This document shows, piece after piece, positions 11,036 through 24,458 of a DNA stretch of 64,000 nucleotides. The translations under genes were made by a program, and so were the position numbers. Source of the DNA: Antedon mediterranea (taxonomy: Eukaryota; Echinodermata; Crinoidea; Comatulida; Antedonidae). Each line of letters opens with the position of its first letter. The stretch's first letter is position 1. The notes under the pieces are model-generated. The model did not search any database. It saw only the letters and a list, made by a program, of their open reading frames with translations, and had not been told where the DNA came from. The stretch spans positions 9,178,001 through 9,242,000 of the forward strand of contig NC_092679.1 in assembly GCF_964355755.1 (NCBI RefSeq), in the 5' to 3' direction.

Positions 11036-11726
11036 GTCTAAAACGTCTGCAAATGCGATTTTAAACTATTCTTAGCACATTGGTGTTTTTATTTAAACAA
11101 ATTTTTTCGAAACTCACAAAATGGTCTAAAACGTCTCCAAATGCGATTTGAAGCTATTTTAAGCACTTTGGTGTTTTTGTGTTAACAAGTTTTTCGAAAT
11201 GCTCAAAATGGTCTAAAACGTTTTTAAACACGATATTAAGCTATTTTGTGCTCTTTGGTGTTTTTTTGTGAAAAGTTTTAGCAAAATGCTCAAAATGGTC
11301 TAAAACGATTTCTAATGTGATTTTAAGCACTTTGATGTTTTTATGTTAACTAGTTTTTTCGAAAATCACAAAATGGTCTAAAACGTCTCCAAATGCGATT
11401 TGAAGCTATTTTAAGCACTTAAGTGCTTTTGTGTAACCAAGTTTTTTTGAAAATCACAAAAGGGTCTAAAATGTCTCCAAATGTGATTTGAAGCTATTTT
11501 AAGCACTTTGGTGTTTTTGTGTTAACAAGTTTTTCGGAAATCACAAAATTGTCTAAAACGTCTCCAAATGCGATTTGAAGCTATTCTGTACACTTTGATG
11601 TTTTTATGTTAACAAGTTTTTTAGAAAATCACAAAATGGTCTAAAACATCTCCAAATGCGATTTAAAGCTATTTTAAGCACTTTGGTGTTTTTATGTTAA
11701 CAAGTTTTTTCGAAAATCACAAAATG
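11036..11726 (+). repeat. Half module X to L
   Basis: X starts at 11036, G at 11211 and L ends at 11726. In place of M comes an ordinary monomer with gcttttctgtacac and ttatggaaac, so M, E, F and D are missing. This is a clean switch at a monomer boundary or within the shared tctccaaatgcgatttgaag core. Confidence 0.87.
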
Positions 11727-12342
11727 GTCTAAAACGTCTCCAAATGCGATTTGAAGCTTTTCTGTACACTTTGGTGTTTTTATGGAAACAATTTTTTTCG
11801 AAAATCACAAAATGGTCTAAAATGTCTCCAAATGCGATTTGAAGCTATTCTAAGCACTTTGATGTTTTTATGTTAACAAGTTTTTTCGAAAATCACAAAA
11901 TGGTCTAAAACGTCTCCAATAGCGATTTTAAGCTATTCTGTACACTTTGATGTTTTTATGTTAACAACTTTTTTCGAAAATCACAAAATGGTCTAAAATG
12001 TCTCCAAATGCGATTTGAAGCTATTCTAAGCACTTTGGTGTTTTTATGGAAACAATTTTTTTCGAAAATCACAAAATGGTCTAAAACGTCTCCAATAGCA
12101 ATTTGAAGCTTTTCTTTACACTTTGGTGTTTTTATGTTAACAAGTTTTTTCGAAAATCACAAAATGATCTAAAACGTCTCCAAATGCGATTTGAAGCTAT
12201 TCTGTACACTTTGATGTTTTTATGTTAACAAGTTTTTTCGAAAATCACAAAATGTTCTAAAACGTCTACAAATGCAATTTGAAGCTATTCTAAGCACTTT
12301 TGTGTTTTTATGTTAACAAGTTTTTTCGAAAATCACAAAATG

Positions 12343-13371
12343 GTCTAAAACGTCTGCAAATGCGATTTGAAATTATTCTTAGCACATTGGTGTTTTTATT
12401 TAAACAAATTTTTTCGAAACTCACAAAATGGTCTAAAACGTCTCCAAATGCGATTTGAAGCTATTTTAAGCACTTTGGTGTTTTTGTGTTAACAAGTTTT
12501 TCGAAATGCTCAAAATGGTCTAAAACGTTTTTAAACACGATATTAAGCTATTTTGTGCTCTTTGGTGTTTTTTTGTGAAAAGTTTTAGCAAAATGCTCAA
12601 AATGGTCTAAAACGATTTCTAATGTGATTTTAAGCACTTTGATGTTTTTATGTTAACTAGTTTTTTCGAAAATCACAAAATGGTCTAAAACGTCTCCAAA
12701 TGCGATTTGAAGCTATTTTAAGCACTTAGGTGCTTTTGTGTAACCAAGATTTTTTGAAAATCACAAAAGGGTCTAAAATGTCTCCAAATGTGATTTGAAG
12801 CTATTTTAAGCACTTTGGTGTTTTTGTGTTAACAAGTTTTTCGGAAATCACAAAATTGTCTAAAACGTCTCCAAATGCGATTTGAAGCTATTCTGTACAC
12901 TTTGATGTTTTTATGTTAACAAGTTTTTTAGAAAATCACAAAATGGTCTAAAACATCTCCAAATGCGATTTAAAGCTATTTTAAGCACTTTGGTGTTTTT
13001 ATGTTAACAAGTTTTTTCGAAAATCACAAAATGGTCTAAAACGTCTCCAAATGCGATTTGAAGCTATTTTAAGCACTTGGGTGTTTTTGTGTTAACAAGT
13101 TTTTCGAAATGCTCAAAATGGTCTAAAACGTTTCCAAATGCGATTTGAAGCTATTCTGTACACTTTGATGTTTTGTGTGAAAATTTTCTGTCGAAATGCT
13201 CAAAATGGTCAAAAACGTTTTTAAAAACGATATTAAGCTACTTTGTGCTCTTTGATGTTTTTGTGTGAAATGTTTTATCGAAATGCTCAAAATGGTCTAA
13301 AACGGTTTCTAATGTGATTTCAAGCACTTTGATGTTTTTGTGTAACCAAGTTTTTCGAAAATCACAAAATT
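12343..13371 (+). repeat. 12-monomer module (1029 bp)
   Basis: Complete X to D, G at 12518, F marker at 13237. X is a variant (gatttgaaattattc), I has gcacttaggtgc, and F reads tttttaaaaacg instead of tttttaaatacg. Confidence 0.87.
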
Positions 13372-16226
13372 GTCTAAAACGTCTCCAAATGCGATTTGAA
13401 GCTATTCTGTACTCTTTGATGTTTTTATGTTAACAAGTTTTTCGAAAATCACAAAATGGTCTAAAACGTCTCCAAATGCGATTTTAAGCTATTCTAAGCA
13501 CTTTGGTGTTTTTATGTTAACAAGTTTTTTTGAAATCACAAAATGGTCTAAAATGTCTCTAAATGAGATTTGAAGCTTTTCTGTACATTTTGATGTTTTT
13601 ATGTTAACAAGTTTTTTCGAAAATCACAAAATGGTCTAAAATGTCTCCAAATGCGATTTGAAGCTATTCTAAGCACTTTGGTGTTTTTATGGAAACAATT
13701 TTTTTCGAAAATCACAAAATGGTCTAAAACGTCTCCAAATGTGATTTGAAGCTATTCTGTACACTTTGATGTTTTTATGTTAACAAGTTTTTTCGAAAAT
13801 CACAAAATGGTCTAAAACGTCTCCAAATGCGATTTGAAGCTATTTTAAGCACTTTGGTGTTTTTGTGTTAACAAGTTTTTCGAAAATCACAAAATGGTCT
13901 AAAACGTTTCCAAATGCGATTTGAAGCTATTCTGTACACTTTGATGTTTTGTGTGAAAATTTTCTTTCGAAATGCTCAAAATGGTCAAAAACGTTTTTAA
14001 ATACGATATTAAGCTACTTTGTGCTCTTTGATGTTTTTGTGTGAAATGTTTTATCGAAATGCTCAAAATGGTCTAAAACGGTTTCTAATGTGATTTCAAG
14101 CACTTTGATGTTTTTGTGTAACCAAGTTTTTCGAAAATCACAAAATTGTCTAAAACGTCTCCAAATGCGATTTGAAGCTATTCTGTACACTTTGATGTTT
14201 TTATGTTAACAAGTTTTTCGAAAATCACAAAATGGTCTAAAACGTCTCCAAATGCGATTTGAAGCTATTCTGTACACTTTGATGTTTTTATGTTAACAAG
14301 TTTTTCGAAAATCACAAAATGGTCTAAAACGTCTCTAAATGCGATTTGAAGCTTTTCTGTACACTTTGATGTTTTTATGTTAACAACTTTTTTCGAAAAT
14401 CACAAAATGGTCTAAAACGTCTACAAATGCGATTTGAAGCTATTCTAAGCACTTTTGTGTTTTTATGTTAACAAGTTTTTTCGAAAATAACAAAATGGTC
14501 TAAAACGTCTGCAAATGCGATTTGAAGCTATTTTAAGCACTTTGGTGTTTTTGTGTTAACAAGTTTTTCGAAATGCTCAAAATGGTCTAAAACGTTTCCA
14601 AATGCGATTTGAAGCTATTCTGTACACTTTGATGTTTTGTGTGAAAATTTTCTGTCGAAATGCTCAAAATGGTCAAAAACGTTTTTAAATACGATATTAA
14701 GCTACTTTGTGCTCTTTGATGTTTTTGTGTGAAATGTTTTATCGAAATGCTCAAAATGGTTTAAAACGGTTTCTAATGTGATTTCAAGCACTTTGATGTT
14801 TTTGTGTAACCAAGTTTTTCGAAAATCACAAAATTGTCTAAAACGTCTCCAAATGCGATTTGAAGCTATTCTGTACACTTTGGTGTTTTTATGTTAACAA
14901 GTTTTTTCGAAAATCACAAAATGGTCTAAAACATCTCCAAATGCGATTTAAAGCTATTTTAAGCACTTTTGTGTTTTTGTGTTAACAAGTTTTTCGAAAA
15001 TCACAAAATGGTCTAAAACGTTTCCAAATGCGATTTGAAGCTATTCTGTACACTTTGATGTTTTGTGTGAAAATTTTCTTTCGAAATGCTCAAAATGGTC
15101 AAAAAAGTTTTTAAATACGATATTAAGCTACTTTGTGCTCTTTGATGTTTTTGTGTGAAATGTTTTATCGAAATGCTCAAAATGGTCTAAAACGGTTTCT
15201 AATGTGATTTCAAGCACTTTGATGTTTTTGTGTAACCAAGTTTTTCGAAAATCACAAAATTGTCTAAAACGTCTCCAAATGCGATTTGAAGCTATTCTGT
15301 ACACTTTGATGTTTTTATGTTAACAAGTTTTTCGAAAATCACAAAATGGTCTAAAACGTCTCCAAATGCGATTTGAAGCTATTCTGTACACTTTGATGTT
15401 TTTATGTTAACAAGTTTTTCGAAAATCACAAAATGGTCTAAAACGTCTCTAAATGCGATTTGAAGCTTTTCTGTACACTTTGATGTTTTTATGTTAACAA
15501 CTTTTTTCGAAAATCACAAAATGGTCTAAAATGTCTCCAAATGCGATTTGAAGCTATTCTAAGCACTTTGATGTTTTTATGTTACCAAGTTTTTTCGAAA
15601 ATCACAAAATGGTCTAAAATGTCTCCAATAGCGATTTTAAGCTATTCTGTACACTTTGATGTTTTTATGTTAACAAGTTTTTCGAAAATCACAAAATGGT
15701 CTAAAACGTCTCCAAATGCGATTTTAAGCTATTCTAAGCACTTTGGTGTTTTTATGTTAACAAGTTTTTTTGAAAATCACAAAATGGTCTAAAACGTCTC
15801 TAAATGCGATTTGAAGCTTTTCTGTACACTTTGATGTTTTTATGTTAACAACTTTTTTCGAAAATCACAAAATGGTCTAAAATGTCTCCAAATGCGATTT
15901 GAAGCTATTCTAAGCACTTTGGTGTTTTTATGGAAACAATTTTTTTCGAAAATCACAAAATGGTCTAAAACGTCTCCAATAGCGATTTGAAGCTTTTCTG
16001 TACACTTTGGTGTTTTTATGTTAACAAGTTTTTTCGAAAATCACAAAATGGTCTAAAACGTCTCCAAATGCGATTTGAAGCTAATCTGTACACTTTGATG
16101 TTTTTATGTTAACAAGTTTTTTCGAAGATCACAAAATGGTCTAAAACGTCTACAAATGCAATTTGAAGCTATTCTAAGCACTTTTGTGTTTTTATGTTAA
16201 CAAGTTTTTTCGAAAATCACAAAATG

Positions 16227-16917
16227 GTCTAAAACGTCTGCAAATGCGATTTTAAACTATTCTTAGCACATTGGTGTTTTTATTTAAACAAATTTTTTCG
16301 AAACTCACAAAATGGTCTAAAACGTCTCCAAATGCGATTTGAAGCTATTTTAAGCACTTTGGTGTTTTTGTGTTAACAAGTTTTTCGAAATGCTCAAAAT
16401 GGTCTAAAACGTTTTTAAACACGATATTAAGCTATTTTGTGCTCTTTGGTGTTTTTTTGTGAAAAGTTTTAGCAAAATGCTCAAAATGGTCTAAAACGAT
16501 TTCTAATGTGATTTTAAGCACTTTGATGTTTTTATGTTAACTAGTTTTTTCGAAAATCACAAAATGGTCTAAAACGTCTCCAAATGCGATTTGAAGCTAT
16601 TTTAAGCACTTAAGTGCTTTTGTGTAACCAAGTTTTTTTGAAAATCACAAAAGGGTCTAAAATGTCTCCAAATGTGATTTGAAGCTATTTTAAGCACTTT
16701 GGTGTTTTTGTGTTAACAAGTTTTTCGGAAATCACAAAATTGTCTAAAACGTCTCCAAATGCGATTTGAAGCTATTCTGTACACTTTGATGTTTTTATGT
16801 TAACAAGTTTTTTAGAAAATCACAAAATGGTCTAAAACATCTCCAAATGCGATTTAAAGCTATTTTAAGCACTTTGGTGTTTTTATGTTAACAAGTTTTT
16901 TCGAAAATCACAAAATG
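16227..16917 (+). repeat. Half module X to L, duplicate
   Basis: Copy of the half module at 11036-11726 at offset 5191, with the same switch after L. It also matches the first part of the full module at 19792 (offset 3565). Those two part company at about 16941/20506, where one reads gcttttctg and the other gctattttaag. Confidence 0.87.
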
Positions 16918-17533
16918 GTCTAAAACGTCTCCAAATGCGATTTGAAGCTTTTCTGTACACTTTGGTGTTTTTATGGAAACAATTTTTTTCGAAAATCACA
17001 AAATGGTCTAAAATGTCTCCAAATGCGATTTGAAGCTATTCTAAGCACTTTGATGTTTTTATGTTAACAAGTTTTTTCGAAAATCACAAAATGGTCTAAA
17101 ACGTCTCCAATAGCGATTTTAAGCTATTCTGTACACTTTGATGTTTTTATGTTAACAACTTTTTTCGAAAATCACAAAATGGTCTAAAATGTCTCCAAAT
17201 GCGATTTGAAGCTATTCTAAGCACTTTGGTGTTTTTATGGAAACAATTTTTTTCGAAAATCACAAAATGGTCTAAAACGTCTCCAATAGCAATTTGAAGC
17301 TTTTCTTTACACTTTGGTGTTTTTATGTTAACAAGTTTTTTCGAAAATCACAAAATGATCTAAAACGTCTCCAAATGCGATTTGAAGCTATTCTGTACAC
17401 TTTGATGTTTTTATGTTAACAAGTTTTTTCGAAAATCACAAAATGTTCTAAAACGTCTACAAATGCAATTTGAAGCTATTCTAAGCACTTTTGTGTTTTT
17501 ATGTTAACAAGTTTTTTCGAAAATCACAAAATG

Positions 17534-18562
17534 GTCTAAAACGTCTGCAAATGCGATTTGAAATTATTCTTAGCACATTGGTGTTTTTATTTAAACAAAT
17601 TTTTTCGAAACTCACAAAATGGTCTAAAACGTCTCCAAATGCGATTTGAAGCTATTTTAAGCACTTTGGTGTTTTTGTGTTAACAAGTTTTTCGAAATGC
17701 TCAAAATGGTCTAAAACGTTTTTAAACACGATATTAAGCTATTTTGTGCTCTTTGGTGTTTTTTTGTGAAAAGTTTTAGCAAAATGCTCAAAATGGTCTA
17801 AAACGATTTCTAATGTGATTTTAAGCACTTTGATGTTTTTATGTTAACTAGTTTTTTCGAAAATCACAAAATGGTCTAAAACGTCTCCAAATGCGATTTG
17901 AAGCTATTTTAAGCACTTAGGTGCTTTTGTGTAACCAAGTTTTTTTGAAAATCACAAAAGGGTCTAAAATGTCTCCAAATGTGATTTGAAGCTATTTTAA
18001 GCACTTTGGTGTTTTTGTGTTAACAAGTTTTTCGGAAATCACAAAATTGTCTAAAACGTCTCCAAATGCGATTTGAAGCTATTCTGTACACTTTGATGTT
18101 TTTATGTTAACAAGTTTTTTAGAAAATCACAAAATGGTCTAAAACATCTCCAAATGCGATTTAAAGCTATTTTAAGCACTTTGGTGTTTTTATGTTAACA
18201 AGTTTTTTCGAAAATCACAAAATGGTCTAAAACGTCTCCAAATGCGATTTGAAGCTATTTTAAGCACTTGGGTGTTTTTGTGTTAACAAGTTTTTCGAAA
18301 TGCTCAAAATGGTCTAAAACGTTTCCAAATGCGATTTGAAGCTATTCTGTACACTTTGATGTTTTGTGTGAAAATTTTCTGTCGAAATGCTCAAAATGGT
18401 CAAAAACGTTTTTAAAAACGATATTAAGCTACTTTGTGCTCTTTGATGTTTTTGTGTGAAATGTTTTATCGAAATGCTCAAAATGGTCTAAAACGGTTTC
18501 TAATGTGATTTCAAGCACTTTGATGTTTTTGTGTAACCAAGTTTTTCGAAAATCACAAAATT
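17534..18562 (+). repeat. 12-monomer module (1029 bp)
   Basis: Duplicate of 12343-13371 with the same X and F variants; G at 17709, F marker at 18428. Confidence 0.87.
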
Positions 18563-19791
18563 GTCTAAAACGTCTCCAAATGCGATTTGAAGCTATTCTG
18601 TACTCTTTGATGTTTTTATGTTAACAAGTTTTTCGAAAATCACAAAATGGTCTAAAACGTCTCCAAATGCGATTTTAAGCTATTCTAAGCACTTTGGTGT
18701 TTTTATGTTAACAAGTTTTTTTGAAATCACAAAATGGTCTAAAATGTCTCTAAATGAGATTTGAAGCTTTTCTGTACATTTTGATGTTTTTATGTTAACA
18801 AGTTTTTTCGAAAATCACAAAATGGTCTAAAATGTCTCCAAATGCGATTTGAAGCTATTCTAAGCACTTTGGTGTTTTTATGGAAACAATTTTTTTCGAA
18901 AATCACAAAATGGTCTAAAACGTCTCCAAATGTGATTTGAAGCTATTCTGTACACTTTGATGTTTTTATGTTAGCAAGTTTTTTCGAAAATTACAAAATT
19001 GTCTAAAACGTCTACAAATGCGATTTGAAGCTAATCTGTACACTTTGATGTTTTTATGTTAACAAGTTTTTTCGAAAATCACAAAAGGGTCTAAAATGTC
19101 TCCAAATGCGATTTGAAGCTATTCTAAGCACTTTGATGTTTTTATGTTACCAAGTTTTTTCGAAAATCACAAAATGGTCTAAAACGTCTCCAATAGCGAT
19201 TTTAAGCTATTCTGTACACTTTGATGTTTTTATGTTAACAAGTTTTTCGAAAATCACAAAATGGTCTAAAACGTCTCCAAATGCGATTTTAAGCTATTCT
19301 AAGCACTTTGGTGTTTTTATGTTAACAAGTTTTTTTGAAAATCACAAAATGGTCTAAAACGTCTCTAAATGCGATTTGAAGCTTTTCTGTACAATTTGAT
19401 GTTTTTATGTTAACAACTTTTTTCGAAAATCACAAAATGGTCTAAAATGTCTCCAAATGCGATTTGAAGCTATTCTAAGCACTTTGGTGTTTTTATGGAA
19501 ACAATTTTTTTCGAAAATCACAAAATGGTCTAAAACGTCTCCAATAGCGATTTGAAGCTTTTCTGTACACTTTGGTGTTTTTATGTTAACAAGTTTTTTC
19601 GAAAATCACAAAATGGTCTAAAACGTCTCCAAATGCGATTTGAAGCTAATCTGTACACTTTGATGTTTTTATGTTAACAAGTTTTTTCGAAGATCACAAA
19701 ATGGTCTAAAACGTCTACAAATGCAATTTGAAGCTATTCTAAGCACTTTTGTGTTTTTATGTTAACAAGTTTTTTCGAAAATCACAAAATG

Positions 19792-20820
19792 GTCTAAAAC
19801 GTCTGCAAATGCGATTTTAAACTATTCTTAGCACATTGGTGTTTTTATTTAAACAAATTTTTTCGAAACTCACAAAATGGTCTAAAACGTCTCCAAATGC
19901 GATTTGAAGCTATTTTAAGCACTTTGGTGTTTTTGTGTTAACAAGTTTTTCGAAATGCTCAAAATGGTCTAAAACGTTTTTAAACACGATATTAAGCTAT
20001 TTTGTGCTCTTTGGTGTTTTTTTGTGAAAAGTTTTAGCAAAATGCTCAAAATGGTCTAAAACGATTTCTAATGTGATTTTAAGCACTTTGATGTTTTTAT
20101 GTTAACTAGTTTTTTCGAAAATCACAAAATGGTCTAAAACGTCTCCAAATGCGATTTGAAGCTATTTTAAGCACTTAAGTGCTTTTGTGTAACCAAGTTT
20201 TTTTGAAAATCACAAAAGGGTCTAAAATGTCTCCAAATGTGATTTGAAGCTATTTTAAGCACTTTGGTGTTTTTGTGTTAACAAGTTTTTCGGAAATCAC
20301 AAAATTGTCTAAAACGTCTCCAAATGCGATTTGAAGCTATTCTGTACACTTTGATGTTTTTATGTTAACAAGTTTTTTAGAAAATCACAAAATGGTCTAA
20401 AACATCTCCAAATGCGATTTAAAGCTATTTTAAGCACTTTGGTGTTTTTATGTTAACAAGTTTTTTCGAAAATCACAAAATGGTCTAAAACGTCTCCAAA
20501 TGCGATTTGAAGCTATTTTAAGCACTTTGGTGTTTTTGTGTTAACAAGTTTTTCGAAATGCTCAAAATGGTCTAAAACGTTTCCAAATGCGATTTGAAGC
20601 TATTCTGTACACTTTGATGTTTTGTGTGAAAATTTTCTGTCGAAATGCTCAAAATGGTCAAAAACGTTTTTAAATACGATATTAAGCTACTTTGTGCTCT
20701 TTGATGTTTTTGTGTGAAATGTTTTATCGAAATGCTCAAAATGGTCTAAAACGGTTTCTAATGTGATTTCAAGCACTTTGATGTTTTTGTGTAACCAAGT
20801 TTTTCGAAAATCACAAAATT
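19792..20820 (+). repeat. 12-monomer module (1029 bp)
   Basis: Complete, G at 19967, F marker at 20686. I carries the cttaag form, as in the module beside the inversion and in the copy at 50288. Confidence 0.87.
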
Positions 20821-22734
20821 GTCTAAAACGTCTCCAAATGCGATTTGAAGCTATTCTGTACTCTTTGATGTTTTTATGTTAACAAGTTTTTCGAAAATCA
20901 CAAAATGGTCTAAAACGTCTCCAAATGCGATTTTAAGCTATTCTAAGCACTTTGGTGTTTTTATGTTAACAAGTTTTTTTGAAATCACAAAATGGTCTAA
21001 AACGTCTCTAAATGAGATTTGAAGCTTTTCTGTACATTTTGATGTTTTTATGTTAACAAGTTTTTTCGAAAATCACAAAATGGTCTAAAATGTCTCCAAA
21101 TGCGATTTGAAGCTATTCTATACACTTTGATGTTTTTATGTTAGCAAGTTTTTTCGAAAATCACAAAATGGTCTAAAACGTCTACAAATGCGATTTGAAG
21201 CTAATCTGTACACTTTGATGTTTTTATGTTAACAAGTTTTTTCGAAAATCACAAAAGGGTCTAAAATGTCTGTAAATGCGATTTGAAGCTATTTAAAGCA
21301 CTTTGGTGTTTTTAGGTTAACAAGTTTTTTCGAAAATCACAAAAGGGTCTAAAATGTCTGTAAATGCGATTTGAAGCTATTTAAAGCACTTTGGTGTTTT
21401 TAGGTTAACAAGTTTTTTCGAAAATCACAAAATGGTCTAAAACGTCTACAAATGCGATTTGAAGCTATTCTAAGCACTTTTGTGTTTTTATGTTAACAAG
21501 TTTTTTCGAAAATCACAAAATGGTCTAAAATGTCTCCAAATGCGATTTGAAGCTATTCTAAGCACTTTGGTGTTTTTATGGAAACAATTTTTTTCGAAAA
21601 TCACAAAATGGTCTAAAACGTCTCCAAATGTGATTTGAAGCTATTCTGTACACTTTGATGTTTTTATGTTAGCAAGTTTTTTCGAAAATCACAAAATGGT
21701 CTAAAACGTCTACAAATGCGATTTGTAGCTAATCTGTACACTTTGATGTTTTTATGTTAACAAGTTTTTTCGAAAATCACAAAAGGGTCTAAAATGTCTG
21801 TAAATGCGATTTGAAGCTATTTAAAGCACTTTGGTGTTTTTAGATTAACAAGTTTTTTCGAAAATCACAAAATGGTCTAAAACGTCTACAAATGCGATTT
21901 GAAGCTATTCTAAGCACTTTTGTGTTTTTATGTTAACAAGTTTTTTCGAAAATCACAAAATGGTCTAAAACGTCTCCAAATGCGATTTGAAGCTATTTTA
22001 AGCACTTTGGTGTTTTTGTGTTAACAAGTTTTTCGAAAATCACAAAATGGTCTAAAACGTTTCCAAATGCGATTTGAAGCTATTCTGTACACTTTGATGT
22101 TTTGTGTGAAAATTTTCTTTCGAAATGCTCAAAATGGTCAAAAACGTTTTTAAATACGATATTAAGCTACTTTGTGCTCTTTGATGTTTTTGTGTGAAAT
22201 GTTTTATCGAAATGCTCAAAATGGTCTAAAACGGTTTCTAATGTGATTTCAAGCACTTTGATGTTTTTGTGTAACCAAGTTTTTCGAAAATCACAAAATT
22301 GTCTAAAACGTCTCCAAATGCGATTTGAAGCTATTCTGTACACTTTGATGTTTTTATGTTAACAAGTTTTTCGAAAATCACAAAATGGTCTAAAACGTCT
22401 CCAAATGCGATTTGAAGCTATTCTGTACACTTTGATGTTTTTATGTTAACAAGTTTTTCGAAAATCACAAAATGGTCTAAAACGTCTCTAAATGCGATTT
22501 GAAGCTTTTCTGTACACTTTAATGTTTTTATGTTAACTTTTTTCGAAAATCACAAAATGGTCTAAATTTTCTCCAAATGCGATTTGAAGCTATTCTAAGC
22601 ACTTTGATGTTTTTATGTTAACAAGTTTTTTCGAAAATCACAAAATGGTCTAAAACGTCTCCAATAGCGATTTTAAGCTATTCTGTACACTTTGATGTTT
22701 TTATGTTAACAAGTTTTTCGAAAATCACAAAATG

Positions 22735-22812
22735 GTCTAAAATGCGATTTTAAGCTATTCTAAGCACTTTGGTGTTTTTATGTTAACAAGTTTTTTTGAA
22801 AATCACAAAATG
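22735..22812 (+). repeat. 78-bp monomer with 10-bp deletion
   Basis: The unit reads gtctaaaatgcg where others read gtctaaaacg, tctccaaatgcg. Ten bases between two A-rich words are lost. The same lesion is at 43649-43726 and 53232-53309. The related sequence near 31.4 and 40.2 kb is intact, so the deletion dates some of the copies. Confidence 0.88.
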
Positions 22813-23429
22813 GTCTAAAACGTCTCTAAATGCGATTTGAAGCTTTTCTGTACACTTTGATGTTTTTATGTTAACAACTTTTTTCGAAAATCACAAAATG
22901 GTCTAAAATGTCTCCAAATGCGATTTGAAGCTATTCTAAGCACTTTGGTGTTTTTATGGAAACAATTTTTTTCGAAAATCACAAAATGGTCTAAAACGTC
23001 TCCAATAGCGATTTGAAGCTTTTCTGTACACTTTGGTGTTTTTATGTTAACAAGTTTTTTCGAAAATCACAAAATGGTCTAAAACGTCTCCAAATGCGAT
23101 TTGAAGCTAATCTGTACACTTTGATGTTTTTATGTTAACAAGTTTTTTCGAAAATCACAAAATGGTCTAAAACGTTTCAAAATGCGATTTGAAGCTTTTC
23201 TTTACACTTTGGTGTTTTTATGTTAACAAGTTTTTTCGAAAATCACAAAATGGTCTAAAACGTCTCCAAATGCGATTTGAAGCTATTCTGTACACTTTGA
23301 TGTTTTTATGTTAACAAGTTTTTTCGAAGATCACAAAATTGTCTAAAACGTCTACAAATGCAATTTGAAGCTATTCTAAACACTTTTGTGTTTTTATGTT
23401 AACAAGTTTTTTTCGAAAATCACAAAATG

Positions 23430-24458
23430 GTCTAAAACGTCTGCAAATGCGATTTTAAACTATTCTTAGCACATTGGTGTTTTTATTTAAACAAATTTTT
23501 TCGAAACTCACAAAATGGTCTAAAACGTCTCCAAATGCGATTTGAAGCTATTTTAAGCACTTTGGTGTTTTTGTGTTAACAAGTTTTTCGAAATGCTCAA
23601 AATGGTCTAAAACGTTTTTAAACACGATATTAAGCTATTTTGTGCTCTTTGATGTTTTTTTGTGAAAAGTTTTAGCAAAATGCTCAAAATGGTCTAAAAC
23701 GATTTCTAATGTGATTTTAAGCACTTTGATGTTTTTATGTTAACTAGTTTTTTCGAAAATCACAAAATGGTCTAAAACGTCTCCAAATGCGATTTGAAGC
23801 TATTTTAAGCACTTAGGTGCTTTTGTGTAACCAAGTTTTTTTGAAAATCACAAAAGGGTCTAAAATGTCTCCAAATGTGATTTGAAGCTATTTTAAGCAG
23901 TTTGGTGTTTTTGTGTTAACAAGTTTTTCGAAAATCACAAAATTGTCTAAAACGTCTCCAAATGCGATTTGAAGCTATTCTGTACACTTTGATGTTTTTA
24001 TGTTAACAAGTTTTTTAGAAAATCACAAAATGGTCTAAAACATCTCCAAATGCGATTTAAAGCTATTTTAAGCACTTTGGTGTTTTTATGTTAACAAGTT
24101 TTTTCGAAAATCACAAAATGGTCTAAAACGTCTCCAAATGCGATTTGAAGCTATTTTAAGCACTTTGGTGTTTTTGTGTTAACAAGTTTTTCGAAATGCT
24201 CAAAATGGTCTAAAACGTTTCCAAATGCGATTTGAAGCTATTCTGTACACTTTGATGTTTTGTGTGAAAATTTTCTGTCGAAATGCTCAAAATGGTCAAA
24301 AACGTTTTTAAATACGATATTAAGCTACTTTGTGCTCTTTGATGTTTTTGTGTGAAATGTTTTATCGAAATGCTCAAAATGGTCTAAAACGGTTTCTAAT
24401 GTGATTTCAAGCACTTTGATGTTTTTGTGTAACCAAGTTTTTCGAAAATCACAAAATT
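23430..24458 (+). repeat. 12-monomer module (1029 bp)
   Basis: Complete, G at 23605 (gatg form), F marker at 24324. J has the private gcagtttgg, shared with modules at 40877 and 45876. Confidence 0.87.

Larger units (their letters stand above)
8581..13771 (+). repeat. 5191-bp tandem duplication, copy 1
   Basis: It matches 13772-18962 at a constant offset of 5191. Checked marks are cgaaaataac (9291 and 14482), the gtcaaaaaag F variant (9907 and 15098), the partial module and the full module. 5191 is close to 59 x 88. The content in order is E-F-D (F 8822), E-F-D (9510), E-F-D (9936), a half module 11036-11726 and a full module 12343-13371. Confidence 0.9.
13772..18962 (+). repeat. 5191-bp tandem duplication, copy 2
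   Basis: Second copy, with F at 14013, 14701, 15127 and 18428. It differs from copy 1 at very few sites that I saw. One example is the aaccaaga of the first copy (near 12742), which is aaccaagt here (near 17933). The near identity implies a recent event. After 18962 the order changes (ttagcaag). Confidence 0.9.
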
